From Armatimonadota bacterium (GTDB lineage Bacteria; Armatimonadota; UBA10988): a DNA stretch of 37,107 bases. The stretch is taken from positions 1 to 37,107 of the forward strand of contig JACRKZ010000120.1 in the NCBI GenBank assembly GCA_016235455.1, read 5' to 3'. The position numbers and the translations under genes were made by a program. Below are positions 7,119-15,060 of this stretch, one piece after another. The notes below the pieces were generated by a model. That model was not told where the DNA came from and searched no databases. It worked only from the letters and a program-made list of their open reading frames with translations. Numbering within the stretch: position 1 is the first letter of the stretch; the number at the start of each line of letters is the position of its first letter.

Positions 7119-10100
7119 TCAGGCCACCAACTCGCAGTCGGCCAGCACAGCGTCGATCGACTCCGGCGGGATCGGGCGCAGTTCGGCGGTCCGCAGCGGC
7201 TCCACCCAGCGCTCGTCGCACGGGCGCCGGGGCACGCCCTGGTGGCTCCGTTGCTGGTCGCTGGCGGTGATGTAGCGGGCCGCGCGGTCGGGCTGTCCCT
7301 CCACGGCGGCGGCGCGCGCCAGGTCGTCCAAGCAGGCCAGCACGCCGCGCCGGTCGTCGTAGCGGGTGAACCAGTGCAGCGCGTCGACCAGCTCGGGTCG
7401 GGCTTCCTCGGCGCGGCCGAGCGCCAGCAGCGCCTCGCCGAGGCCCTTGCGCGCGGCCGTCTCGAGTTGCTCATCGCCGCGCTCGCGGGCTGCGGCGAGG
7501 AGGCTGCGGAAGGCGACTTCAGCGCGGTCGGCGTGACCGGTGGCGATGGCCAGGTCGGCCAGGTTGAGCCGTGCCACGAGCACCGCGCGCGTGTCGCCGA
7601 GCTCGTCGAAGCGCTCCAGCGCCTCGGCGTAGCGGGTCTGGGCCAGTTCCACCTCGCCCATGGCCGCGGCGATGTCGCCCAGGTTGAGCAGTGCCATGGC
7701 CTCGCCGCGTCGGTTGCCGATGGCCGTCTGCGCCTCGTAGCCCTCGCGATAGAGACGGCGCGCCGTCTCCCACTCGCCCTGCTCAAAGGCGATGATGCCC
7801 AGGTTGTTGAGCGTCAGGGCGATGCCCCGCTGGTCGCCCAACTCGCGCTGGGTGGCCAGCGCCTCGGCGTAGCGCGCGCGCGCCGCGACCAGGTCGCCGG
7901 TGGCCAGCAGCAGCGCGCCCAGGTCGCTCAGCGAGCTGGCCACGCCGCCGGTATCGCCGGTCTCGCGCCGCAGCGCCAGGCTGGCCTCGAAATGCTCTCG
8001 GGCCTCGTCCAGCCGGCCGGTGTTGAAAGCGACCACGCCCAGGTTGGCCAGCGAGCCGGCCATGCCGCGCCGGTCGCCCAGCTCGGTGCGCAGGTCGAGG
8101 CTGGCGCGCAGCCACGCCCCGGCCGCCGCGAAGTCGCACTGCGCCGAGGCCACGCTGCCCAGGTTGCCCAGCGTGGCGGCCTCGCCCCAGCGGTTGCCCG
8201 TGGCGCGCCGCGCAGCCAGGCTCTCGGTGTAGAACTCACGGGCCGCGGCATAGTCGCCCTGCCCCCAGGCCACCTTGCCCAGTTCGTTGAGCGCATTGCC
8301 CGCGCCGGCCAGGTCGTCCAGTTCGCGGCTGAGCGCCAGGCAGGCATCCAGGTGCGCGCGCGCGCCGTCGTAGTCGCCGCCGCGGTAGGCCAGATGACCG
8401 GCGCGTGCCAGCACCCGCGCCCGCAGGTCGGCCGGCGCGTCCTCCGCCCGAGCCAGCGCCGCGGTCATCGCGGCACGCCCCTCGGTCCAGTAGCCCCGTA
8501 CCATCCAGAAGCGCCAGAGCGCGCCCGCCAGCCGCAGACCCTGGCAGGGATCATGCTCGGCACACCAGTCCAGCGCCCGGCGGAAGTTCTCGCGCTCGGC
8601 CTCCAGCCGAGCCAGCACAGCCGGGTCCTCGCCGGCTTCAAGATGGGTTTGCATCGATTCTGCCAGATCGACGAAGAAAGCGGCGTGCCGGGCCTGCCAG
8701 ACCGGCTCGTCGCCGTGCGCGGCCAGGCGCTCAGCGGCGTAGGCGCGCAGTGTCTCCAGGCAGCGGTAGCGCACGGCCTCGCCGACCTGCTCGGCGACCA
8801 GCAGCGAGCTCTCGCGCAGCAGGGCCAGATCGTCGAGCGCCAGCGGGTTGTCGCAGACGGCCTCGACCGCCTCCAGGCTGCAGCCGCCGGCGAAGACCGA
8901 GACCCGCGCGTAGAACGCCTGAAGCTCGGGGTCGAGCAGTTGGTAGCTCCACTCCACCGCGGCGCGCAGAGTGCGATGCCGTTCGGCGGTGTCGCGCCGT
9001 CGACTGACCAGCAGGTCGAGCGGCTTGCCCAGGCGTTCGAGCATCTGTTGTGGCGTGAGCACCTGAGCGCGGCTGGCCGCCAGCTCGATGGCCAGCGGAA
9101 TGCCCTCGAGCCGCGCGCACAGCTCGGCCACCGCCGGTGCGTTGGTGGCAGTCAGGGCGAAGTCGGGCCGCACCGCCTGGGCGCGGTCGACGAACAGCTG
9201 CACGCTCTCGCAGCGCGACAGCAGTTCGGGCTCGGTGGTGCCATGCGGCGTGGGCAGTGGCGGCACGGCGAACTCGTGCTCGCCGGCCACAGTCAGCCGT
9301 TGGCGCGACGAGACCAGACAGCTCACGGTGGGAATGCGTTCCAGCAGCGCATGGACGGCCAACGCGCCGGTCTCCACGAGCTGCTCATAGTTGTCCAGGA
9401 TGAGCAGGCTCTGGTGGCCGGCCAGTGCCTGGCTCAGCGCCTCCAGCGGCTCGCGCTCGGGCGGTCGGGCCACGCCCAGGCTGGCCAGGATGGTGTCGTG
9501 GACCAACTCGGGGTCCCACACGTCGGCCAGCGGCACGAACCACACCGAGCCGCCGAACGGGTCGAGCAGCCGGTGTCCGGTCTCCAGGGCCAGGCGCGTC
9601 TTGCCGGTGCCGCCGGGGCCGGTCAGCGTGACCAGCCGCGCACGGTCGTCCAGCAGCAGGCCTTCGACGCGGTCCAGTTCGGCGGCGCGGCCGAAGAAGC
9701 GGGTGATCTGGTGGGGCAGGTTGCCGCTCTGCCCTGCCTCGGCGCGCAGCGGCGGGAAGCTGTGCTCGGGCAGATCGGTGGCGTCGACCTGGCTCACGCG
9801 CATGGGTCGCGCGCCCGGCGCCAGACGGTAGAGCCCGAGATCGACGAGCCACACGCCCGGTTGCAGGTCACGCCGCAGCAGCGCCGCGGCCGGCTCGGAG
9901 CAGAGGATCTGGCCGGGATGGCCGGCCAGCAGCAGGTGCTCCGCGACGCGAGCCAGCGGTCCCTGGTCCTGCTCCTCGCCCACCTCACCGGTGTGCAGCG
10001 CGATGCCCAGTGGTTCGCCGCCCGATCGCACCAGGGCCAGCGCGCAGTCAAGCGCATCGGTGGTGCGGCCAAAGACGGCGGCGCCCGGCCGGGTCAGATG

Positions 10101-10991
10101 CCCGCCGTGGCTCAGTACGCGTTCGATGGTGCCCGGCCAGTCGTTGGCCGGCTCGAAGCGCAGCATGGCCAGCGTGCCAGCCAGCGCCCCGGCCAGCGGC
10201 AACGGCGGCGGTGTCTCGCTGGTCGAACTCGTCAAGGCTGGCGCAGCCTGCACCTCGACGCCGGCCAGCAGCGCCCGTGCCGCGGCAGAGGGAACCTCGT
10301 CGACAGCGGCCAGTTCGCGTTCGAGCTGCTCGAACTGGCGTGTGGCGGCGGACACCTCGCCGGCCGCCAGGTACAGCGCCATGAGCCGCGTGTGACTGGC
10401 TTCGGCGCTGGGCTCATCGACCACCAGCCGCTGCGCGTAGGGCAGCGCGCGCGCCGTGTCACCGATGGCCATGAGACGGTCGACCAGTTCGCTGAGCGCC
10501 CACGACCGGCGGCCGGCGATGCGCAGCTGCTCGGGCAGCAGCCAGTCCTCCACGTAGCCGTCGAGGAGTTCGCCGAGGGCCAGATCGGCCGCCTGGCTGA
10601 GCAGCTCAATGCACTGGCCGGGCCGTTCGGCGGCTTGCGCCTCGGTCAGCAGCCGCTCAAACTCGACCAGATCGCAGCAGACGGTCTCGGCCCGCAGCAG
10701 AACGGTCAGGCGGTCGGCCACCAGCACGGAATCCTTGGGTGTACCGGGCGGTTCGAGCTGGCCACGTAGGCTGGATAGCGCCACACTAAGGCTATTGCGG
10801 GCGGCGGCCTCGTCGGAGTCGGGCCAGAGCAATTCGAGCAGGCGTGCGCGGGTGATCGCCCGGCCCAGGTTCAGGGCCAGCACGCCAAGAAGGGTGCCGG
10901 TCTTCTGCGTACGGAACCGTGTGATGACACGGTCTTCACCCGACACGCGCAAGCCGCCCAACAGCTCGATGCGCCAGAGCTTGCCCGCCAT
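7119..10991 (-). CDS. AfsR/SARP-like multidomain regulator: BTAD, cyclase-like, NB-ARC ATPase, TPR array
   Basis: This 1290-aa cytoplasmic protein begins with an OmpR-type winged helix (about 8-95) and a bacterial transcriptional activation domain (about 100-245). Residues about 262-420 resemble a class III nucleotide cyclase (ALHTGEVGE, AEHLLLAGHPGQILCS, VWLVDLGLYRL, then FPPLRA), but the metal-binding FTDIEGS-type motif is not recognisable. A STAND ATPase follows with P-loop GPGGTGKT (about 456-463) and Walker B SLLILDNYEQL (about 529). From about 800 to 1250 there are about ten TPR units of roughly 40 residues of the form NLG...GD...A...Y.EAL. Such proteins act as ligand-sensing, ATP-switched transcription activators. 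It is divergent from the carbonic anhydrase gene, a plausible target. Confidence 0.85.
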   Translation of the reverse strand: MAGKLWRIELLGGLRVSGEDRVITRFRTQKTGTLLGVLALNLGRAITRARLLELLWPDSDEAAARNSLSVALSSLRGQLEPPGTPKDSVLVADRLTVLLRAETVCCDLVEFERLLTEAQAAERPGQCIELLSQAADLALGELLDGYVEDWLLPEQLRIAGRRSWALSELVDRLMAIGDTARALPYAQRLVVDEPSAEASHTRLMALYLAAGEVSAATRQFEQLERELAAVDEVPSAAARALLAGVEVQAAPALTSSTSETPPPLPLAGALAGTLAMLRFEPANDWPGTIERVLSHGGHLTRPGAAVFGRTTDALDCALALVRSGGEPLGIALHTGEVGEEQDQGPLARVAEHLLLAGHPGQILCSEPAAALLRRDLQPGVWLVDLGLYRLAPGARPMRVSQVDATDLPEHSFPPLRAEAGQSGNLPHQITRFFGRAAELDRVEGLLLDDRARLVTLTGPGGTGKTRLALETGHRLLDPFGGSVWFVPLADVWDPELVHDTILASLGVARPPEREPLEALSQALAGHQSLLILDNYEQLVETGALAVHALLERIPTVSCLVSSRQRLTVAGEHEFAVPPLPTPHGTTEPELLSRCESVQLFVDRAQAVRPDFALTATNAPAVAELCARLEGIPLAIELAASRAQVLTPQQMLERLGKPLDLLVSRRRDTAERHRTLRAAVEWSYQLLDPELQAFYARVSVFAGGCSLEAVEAVCDNPLALDDLALLRESSLLVAEQVGEAVRYRCLETLRAYAAERLAAHGDEPVWQARHAAFFVDLAESMQTHLEAGEDPAVLARLEAERENFRRALDWCAEHDPCQGLRLAGALWRFWMVRGYWTEGRAAMTAALARAEDAPADLRARVLARAGHLAYRGGDYDGARAHLDACLALSRELDDLAGAGNALNELGKVAWGQGDYAAAREFYTESLAARRATGNRWGEAATLGNLGSVASAQCDFAAAGAWLRASLDLRTELGDRRGMAGSLANLGVVAFNTGRLDEAREHFEASLALRRETGDTGGVASSLSDLGALLLATGDLVAARARYAEALATQRELGDQRGIALTLNNLGIIAFEQGEWETARRLYREGYEAQTAIGNRRGEAMALLNLGDIAAAMGEVELAQTRYAEALERFDELGDTRAVLVARLNLADLAIATGHADRAEVAFRSLLAAARERGDEQLETAARKGLGEALLALGRAEEARPELVDALHWFTRYDDRRGVLACLDDLARAAAVEGQPDRAARYITASDQQRSHQGVPRRPCDERWVEPLRTAELRPIPPESIDAVLADCELVA

Positions 10992-11073
10992 GGTCGTTCA
11001 CGCCGCCCGGGAGCCCATGAGACTCCAATGACTCTATCGGCAGGGCGCTGCCGGACTTTACCAAGATGTCACG

Positions 11074-11079
11074 TACAAT
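11074..11079 (+). promoter_or_regulatory. Possible -10 element upstream of the carbonic anhydrase gene
   Basis: TACAAT differs from the TATAAT consensus at one base and lies in the divergent region between the large regulator gene and the carbonic anhydrase gene, 55 bases before the chosen start. No convincing -35 hexamer sits 16-18 bases upstream, so this is only a candidate. Confidence 0.25.
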
Positions 11080-11134
11080 GGTCGGCCCCGGACGACAGAG
11101 CCGCTTCCTGGGACCGGCAATGGGAGGTAGCGCG

Positions 11135-11785
11135 ATGGTAGAGACCGAGGACCAAGGCAGAGTCACGACAGCGACGGCACTGACCCGCCTGAAGGAAGGC
11201 AATGCGCGGTTCGCCGCCGGTACCCCGGCGCACCCGCGCCAGGACCAGGCGCGCCGTGCCGCCGTGTTGGGTGAGCCCTTGCCGTTCGCGGCCGTGGTGA
11301 GTTGTTCAGACTCGCGGGTGCCCACGGAGATCGTCTTCGACCAGGGCATCGGCGACGTGTTCTGCGTGCGCACGGCGGGCCATGTCGTCGACGGCGCCGC
11401 CACTGGCTCGCTGGAACTGGCGGTCACGCTGTGGCGAGTGCCGTTGGTCGTGGTCCTGGGCCACACCGGCTGTGGCGCGATCCAGGCTACGCTGGAGCAC
11501 GTCCGCTCGCCCGGTCAGTTGCCAGGCAGTGTGAGCGCGGTGGTCTGGGCCATCTCGGATGTGGCGCGCCAGGCCGCCGCCAGCCTGACCGACGACCCGC
11601 TCGGCCTGGCGGTCGAACTCAACACGCGGGCCACGGTGGCCCGACTGTCCGAGTCACGTCCGATCCTGTCCGACGCCACAGCGAGCGGCGCGTTGGCCGT
11701 GGTGGGCGCGGTCTATGACCTGCGCACGGGCGTGGTACGCTGGTTGGAGAGCGCCGCGCCGACTCCCCGCGCGGGCGCTGTGTAG
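11135..11785 (+). CDS. Beta-class carbonic anhydrase
   Basis: This 216-aa enzyme should interconvert CO2 and bicarbonate. The zinc ligands of the beta class are all present: Cys57 and Asp59 in VVSCSDSRVPTE, and His110 and Cys113 in VLGHTGCGAI. The segment GDVFCVRTAGHVVDGAATGSLE is also a family hallmark. The start at 11135 is chosen because GGGAGG at 11122-11127 lies 7 bases upstream. In-frame starts further upstream (from 11066) would add a poorly conserved arginine/glycine-rich stretch. The gene stands alone, divergent from the multidomain regulator and 67 bases before the Clp-like gene, with a palindrome in that gap. A role in supplying bicarbonate for carboxylations or in pH balance is likely. 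Confidence 0.9.
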   Translation: MVETEDQGRVTTATALTRLKEGNARFAAGTPAHPRQDQARRAAVLGEPLPFAAVVSCSDSRVPTEIVFDQGIGDVFCVRTAGHVVDGAATGSLELAVTLWRVPLVVVLGHTGCGAIQATLEHVRSPGQLPGSVSAVVWAISDVARQAAASLTDDPLGLAVELNTRATVARLSESRPILSDATASGALAVVGAVYDLRTGVVRWLESAAPTPRAGAV

Positions 11786-11790
11786 GCTAT

Positions 11791-11810
11791 GTGACATGGC
11801 CATGTGTCAC
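11791..11810. promoter_or_regulatory. Palindrome GTGACA-N8-TGTCAC, possible operator
   Basis: The six-base half sites at 11791-11796 and 11805-11810 are exact reverse complements, and the core ACATGGCCATGT (11794-11805) is itself a perfect palindrome. It lies between the carbonic anhydrase stop and the Clp-like gene, about 43 bases before the ATG at 11853. No T-run follows, so an operator is more likely than an intrinsic terminator. The half-site spacing does not match the Crp/Fnr pattern (TGTGA-N6-TCACA). Confidence 0.35.
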
Positions 11811-11852
11811 CCCGGGCGCACAATGGGGAACTAGGATCTAGAGAGGCAGTGC

Positions 11853-14084
11853 ATGTCGAGCCAGTCACCCGAACTCAGCGACCTGACCCCGTGGGCGCGA
11901 CGCTTCGTGCAGTCGGTCCATAGCGTCTGGCTGCGCGAGCCGCCGGTGACCCTCGGGCTCAACCACTGGCTCAGCGAACTCGTCGCCCAGGCGCCGCGCC
12001 TGGCCGCCGCGCTGGTGCCCGAGGCGCCGCTGGCGGACCTGGCCGAACAGGCTCGTGCCGCCCTGGCTGCCGGCGAGGCCGGCGATCCGCTCGACGTGGG
12101 CCAGGTCATCACTGTCGCCGCCGAACTCGCGGAGGCCAAGGGGCAGGCCCTGGCTTCAGCGGAGTGCGTGGCCCGCGCCATCCTGACCGCCGCCGGTCTG
12201 CCCGCCGTGAGCGACCCGGCCGACCTGTCGACCATTTTGGCCGCCATGGGCGCCGCCGAGGCCGCGCCGCCCCGGCGCTGGGACGCCGAAGACGGCGACG
12301 AGGACGACCCGCGCCACGGTCTGGCGCACGAGGCCGGTAGCCGCAAGCGACGTGGCGGCACACTGGCCCAGTATGGCCACGACCTGACCGCCGCCGCCGC
12401 CGCGGGCCAACTGGCGCCCGTGCTCGGCCGCGAGAGCGAAGTGCAGATGGTCGTCGAGACCCTCTGCCGCCGCACCAAGCGCAACCCGGCGCTCATCGGC
12501 CCTGCGGGCGTGGGCAAGACCGCCATCGCCGAGGCCCTGGCCCAGCGCATCCATGCCGGCGACGTGCCGGCGATGCTGGCGGGCAAGCGTGTCATCGCCC
12601 TGCCGGCCAGTTCGCTGGTGGCCGGCGCGGGTGTGGTCGGCGAACTCGAGCAGCGCATGGAGAAGCTGCTCGAGGAGGCCAAGCGCCAGAACGCCATTCT
12701 CTTCATCGACGAGCTGCACACCATCGTCGGCGCCGGCTCGTCGAGCACGCACCGCTCGGGCGATGTGGCCAACATGCTCAAGCCGGGCCTGGCCCGCGGC
12801 GACTTTGCCTGCATCGCCGCCACCACCGACGACGAGTACCGCCAGTACATCGAGCCCGACAGCGCCCTGGAGCGCCGGTTCCAGCCGATCCGCATCAATG
12901 AGATGACGCCGGCCGAGACACTGGCCATCCTCGACAGCCTGGCCACCCAATTCCAGAAGACCCACGCGGTCACCGTCGACCGCACGCTGCTGAGCTGGCT
13001 CGTCGATTTCGCCGGCCGCTTCATGCACAATCGCTTCTTCCCCGACAAGGCCATAGACCTGCTGGAACAGTGCGTGGCCCACGCCACCGCCGCCGGCCAG
13101 ACCACCGTGGACCGCGCCGTGGCCGAGACCGTGGCGCAACGCATGGTGGGCATGCCGCTGGACCTCGATAACCGACTGCGCGACCTCGTCGCCCGACTGT
13201 CGCAACGCGCGCTGCTGACCGACCCCGAGGTCGATGCACTCTATCGCCGGCTGGCCGTGACGCTACGCGGGCTCGACATCCGCCCCAAGCGGCCCAACGC
13301 CGTGCTGCTCCTGCTGGCCGATGCCGCCGCCGCCTCGGAGAGCATCGCCTCGACCATCGCCGAGGCGCTCTACGGCGCGCCCGACCGGGTCGTGTCCATC
13401 GATCTCAGTTCGTATGTCGACCCCTCCCACGTCTCCATGCTGGTCGGCTCGGGGCCGGGCTACGTCGGCTACCAGGACACGCTGCCCTTGCATCGCGTGG
13501 CGCAGACGCCATGGTGCGTACTGCGCTTCGACCACATCGATGCCTGCCACCCGAGCGTGCGCGAGGTCATCCGCCAGGGCGTGTCCGACGGATTCCTGAC
13601 CCTCGGCGATGGCAAACGCCTCTATCTGAGCGACACGGTGGTGCAGATGACCGCCGCGCTGAGCCCCGAGGGCCGGCGCACCGCCGGCTTCCGCCACACG
13701 GCCGACTCCGACCTCGATGCCGCGCGCGCCCGCGGGCTGGCCACGCGCATGCTGGGCGAGGCATTGGTCGAAGAGGTCGACGTACTGGCCTTCAACGGCC
13801 CGCGCGGCCAGAACCAACGCCGCCGCTGGTTGCGGGAGCAGATCCTGCCCGAACTCACCCGCCGCTACCACGAACGCCGGCTCAACGTGGCCTGGGATGA
13901 CGGCGTACTCGACTGGCTGGTGAACAAGGGCCACACGGGCGATCTGCGTGACTGGGAGCGCCTGGTGGAGAACCAGGTCGCCCCCCTGCTCATCCCCTAC
14001 CTGCCGCAGGCCGACGAGGGCGAGGTCAGCCTGACCCTGGCCGTCGGTGCCGACGGCGATCCCAGCGTCGAGGTCGCCTCCTGA
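11853..14084 (+). CDS. Clp/Hsp100-like AAA+ protein with degenerate second ATPase domain
   Basis: This 743-aa protein is laid out like ClpA/ClpC: a helical N-terminal domain (about 1-165), a D1 AAA+ module and a D2 module. D1 looks functional: Walker A GPAGVGKT (216-223), Walker B ILFIDELHT (Asp286, Glu287) and SALERRFQPI with arginine-finger candidates. D2 (about 450-740) keeps the fold signature SGPGYVGYQDTLPLHRV. However, its Walker A position reads VLLLLADAAAASES (from 484) with no GKT, and its Walker B reads CVLRFDHIDACHP, with His561 in place of the catalytic glutamate. A ClpB-type middle coiled coil is absent. It may be an unfoldase with one active ring or a regulatory partner. ClpP-docking tripeptides were not recognised. 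Confidence 0.82.
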   Translation: MSSQSPELSDLTPWARRFVQSVHSVWLREPPVTLGLNHWLSELVAQAPRLAAALVPEAPLADLAEQARAALAAGEAGDPLDVGQVITVAAELAEAKGQALASAECVARAILTAAGLPAVSDPADLSTILAAMGAAEAAPPRRWDAEDGDEDDPRHGLAHEAGSRKRRGGTLAQYGHDLTAAAAAGQLAPVLGRESEVQMVVETLCRRTKRNPALIGPAGVGKTAIAEALAQRIHAGDVPAMLAGKRVIALPASSLVAGAGVVGELEQRMEKLLEEAKRQNAILFIDELHTIVGAGSSSTHRSGDVANMLKPGLARGDFACIAATTDDEYRQYIEPDSALERRFQPIRINEMTPAETLAILDSLATQFQKTHAVTVDRTLLSWLVDFAGRFMHNRFFPDKAIDLLEQCVAHATAAGQTTVDRAVAETVAQRMVGMPLDLDNRLRDLVARLSQRALLTDPEVDALYRRLAVTLRGLDIRPKRPNAVLLLLADAAAASESIASTIAEALYGAPDRVVSIDLSSYVDPSHVSMLVGSGPGYVGYQDTLPLHRVAQTPWCVLRFDHIDACHPSVREVIRQGVSDGFLTLGDGKRLYLSDTVVQMTAALSPEGRRTAGFRHTADSDLDAARARGLATRMLGEALVEEVDVLAFNGPRGQNQRRRWLREQILPELTRRYHERRLNVAWDDGVLDWLVNKGHTGDLRDWERLVENQVAPLLIPYLPQADEGEVSLTLAVGADGDPSVEVAS

Positions 14085-14127
14085 GGCACCCGCTGTGCTA
14101 GGCTAGTGTGCGCCGAGGAGTGCCACG

Positions 14128-15060
14128 ATGCCTGTTGGGTCGACTGCACCTGTGCTCGCGACCATTGGCCACACGCCGATGCTCCCGCTGCGGTTCGAAC
14201 CCGAAGGGCTGACCCTATGGGCCAAGGCGGAGTACCTGAACCCCAGCGGCAGCATCAAGGACCGGCTGGCCGCGGCGGTGGTGGCCGACGCCGAGGAACG
14301 CGGTCTGCTGCGGCCCGACAGCGTCATCCTCGAATGCACCAGCGGCAACACCGGTATCGCGCTGGCCATGGTCGGCGCGGCGCGGGGCTATGGGGTGACC
14401 ATCCTCATGTCCGAGGGCGCCAGCGCCGAACGGCGCTACCTGATGCGGCAACTCGGGGCCGAGGTCATCCTCTTTCAGTCTACCAACGGCTACCGCACGG
14501 GCATCGACCTGTCGCTGGCAATGGCTGAGCGCGACGACCGCTACTTCCTGCCGCGCCAGTTCGAGAACCCGCTCAACGCCGAAGACCACAAGCTGTCCAC
14601 CGGGCCGGAGATCCTGGCCCAGGTGCCCGGTCCCATCGCCGCGTTCGTGTCGGGCTACGGCACTGGCGGCACGCTGGCGGGCGTGGGCGCCGCCCTCAAG
14701 GCGGCCTGGCCCAGCGTGCGCATCGTCGCCATGGAGCCCAGCGAGGCGGCCATGCTGGCAGGCGAAATGCCTTGCTGCCACAGCATCGAGGGCATCGCGG
14801 GCGGGTTCGTGCCGCCTCTGCTGCGCCAGGCGCCGCTGGACGAGCACCTGGAGGTGTCCAGCGCCGACGCCCGCGCCATGGCCCAGCGCTTGAGCCGCGC
14901 CTACGGCCTGCTGGTAGGCACATCCAGCGGTGCCAACGTGTGCGCCGCGCTCCGCGTAGCGCGCGAGGTGGGCGGGGCCGGCGCCGTGGTCACCGTGCTG
15001 CCCGACCGGGCAGAGCGTTACTTCAGCACCGCGCTATTCGGCGCGGCCGGCATCGAGTAG
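14128..15060 (+). CDS. Cysteine synthase family PLP enzyme (O-acetylserine sulfhydrylase-like)
   Basis: This 310-aa fold-type II PLP enzyme is the size of CysK/CysM. The N-terminal IGHTPMLPL, the Schiff-base lysine in NPSGSIKDR (Lys44), the substrate loop TSGNTGIALA, the phosphate cup GYGTGGTLAGVG and the C-terminal GTSSGANVCAAL and LPDRAERYFST are all family hallmarks. The enzyme should make L-cysteine from O-acetyl-L-serine and sulfide (CysK) or thiosulfate (CysM). These cannot be separated by eye, and a cystathionine beta-synthase-type activity is also possible. GAGGAG at 14115-14120 is 7 bases before the ATG. It follows the Clp-like gene by 43 bases. Its last 27 bases overlap the 3' end of the convergent histidine kinase gene. 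Confidence 0.87.
   Translation: MPVGSTAPVLATIGHTPMLPLRFEPEGLTLWAKAEYLNPSGSIKDRLAAAVVADAEERGLLRPDSVILECTSGNTGIALAMVGAARGYGVTILMSEGASAERRYLMRQLGAEVILFQSTNGYRTGIDLSLAMAERDDRYFLPRQFENPLNAEDHKLSTGPEILAQVPGPIAAFVSGYGTGGTLAGVGAALKAAWPSVRIVAMEPSEAAMLAGEMPCCHSIEGIAGGFVPPLLRQAPLDEHLEVSSADARAMAQRLSRAYGLLVGTSSGANVCAALRVAREVGGAGAVVTVLPDRAERYFSTALFGAAGIE

Noticed and set aside
7119..8600. Repetitive DNA in the regulator's 3' half suggesting a CRISPR or tandem repeat array
   Set aside because: The roughly 120-base periodicity is explained by TPR codons within a single coding frame, and there are no uniform repeats with unique spacers.
7107..10769. A 1220-codon plus-strand open frame opposite the multidomain regulator
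   Set aside because: It is rich in Gln, Arg, Gly and His with no domains, and lies antisense to a gene with clear BTAD, NB-ARC and TPR motifs. It is a by-product of strong G/C third-position bias.
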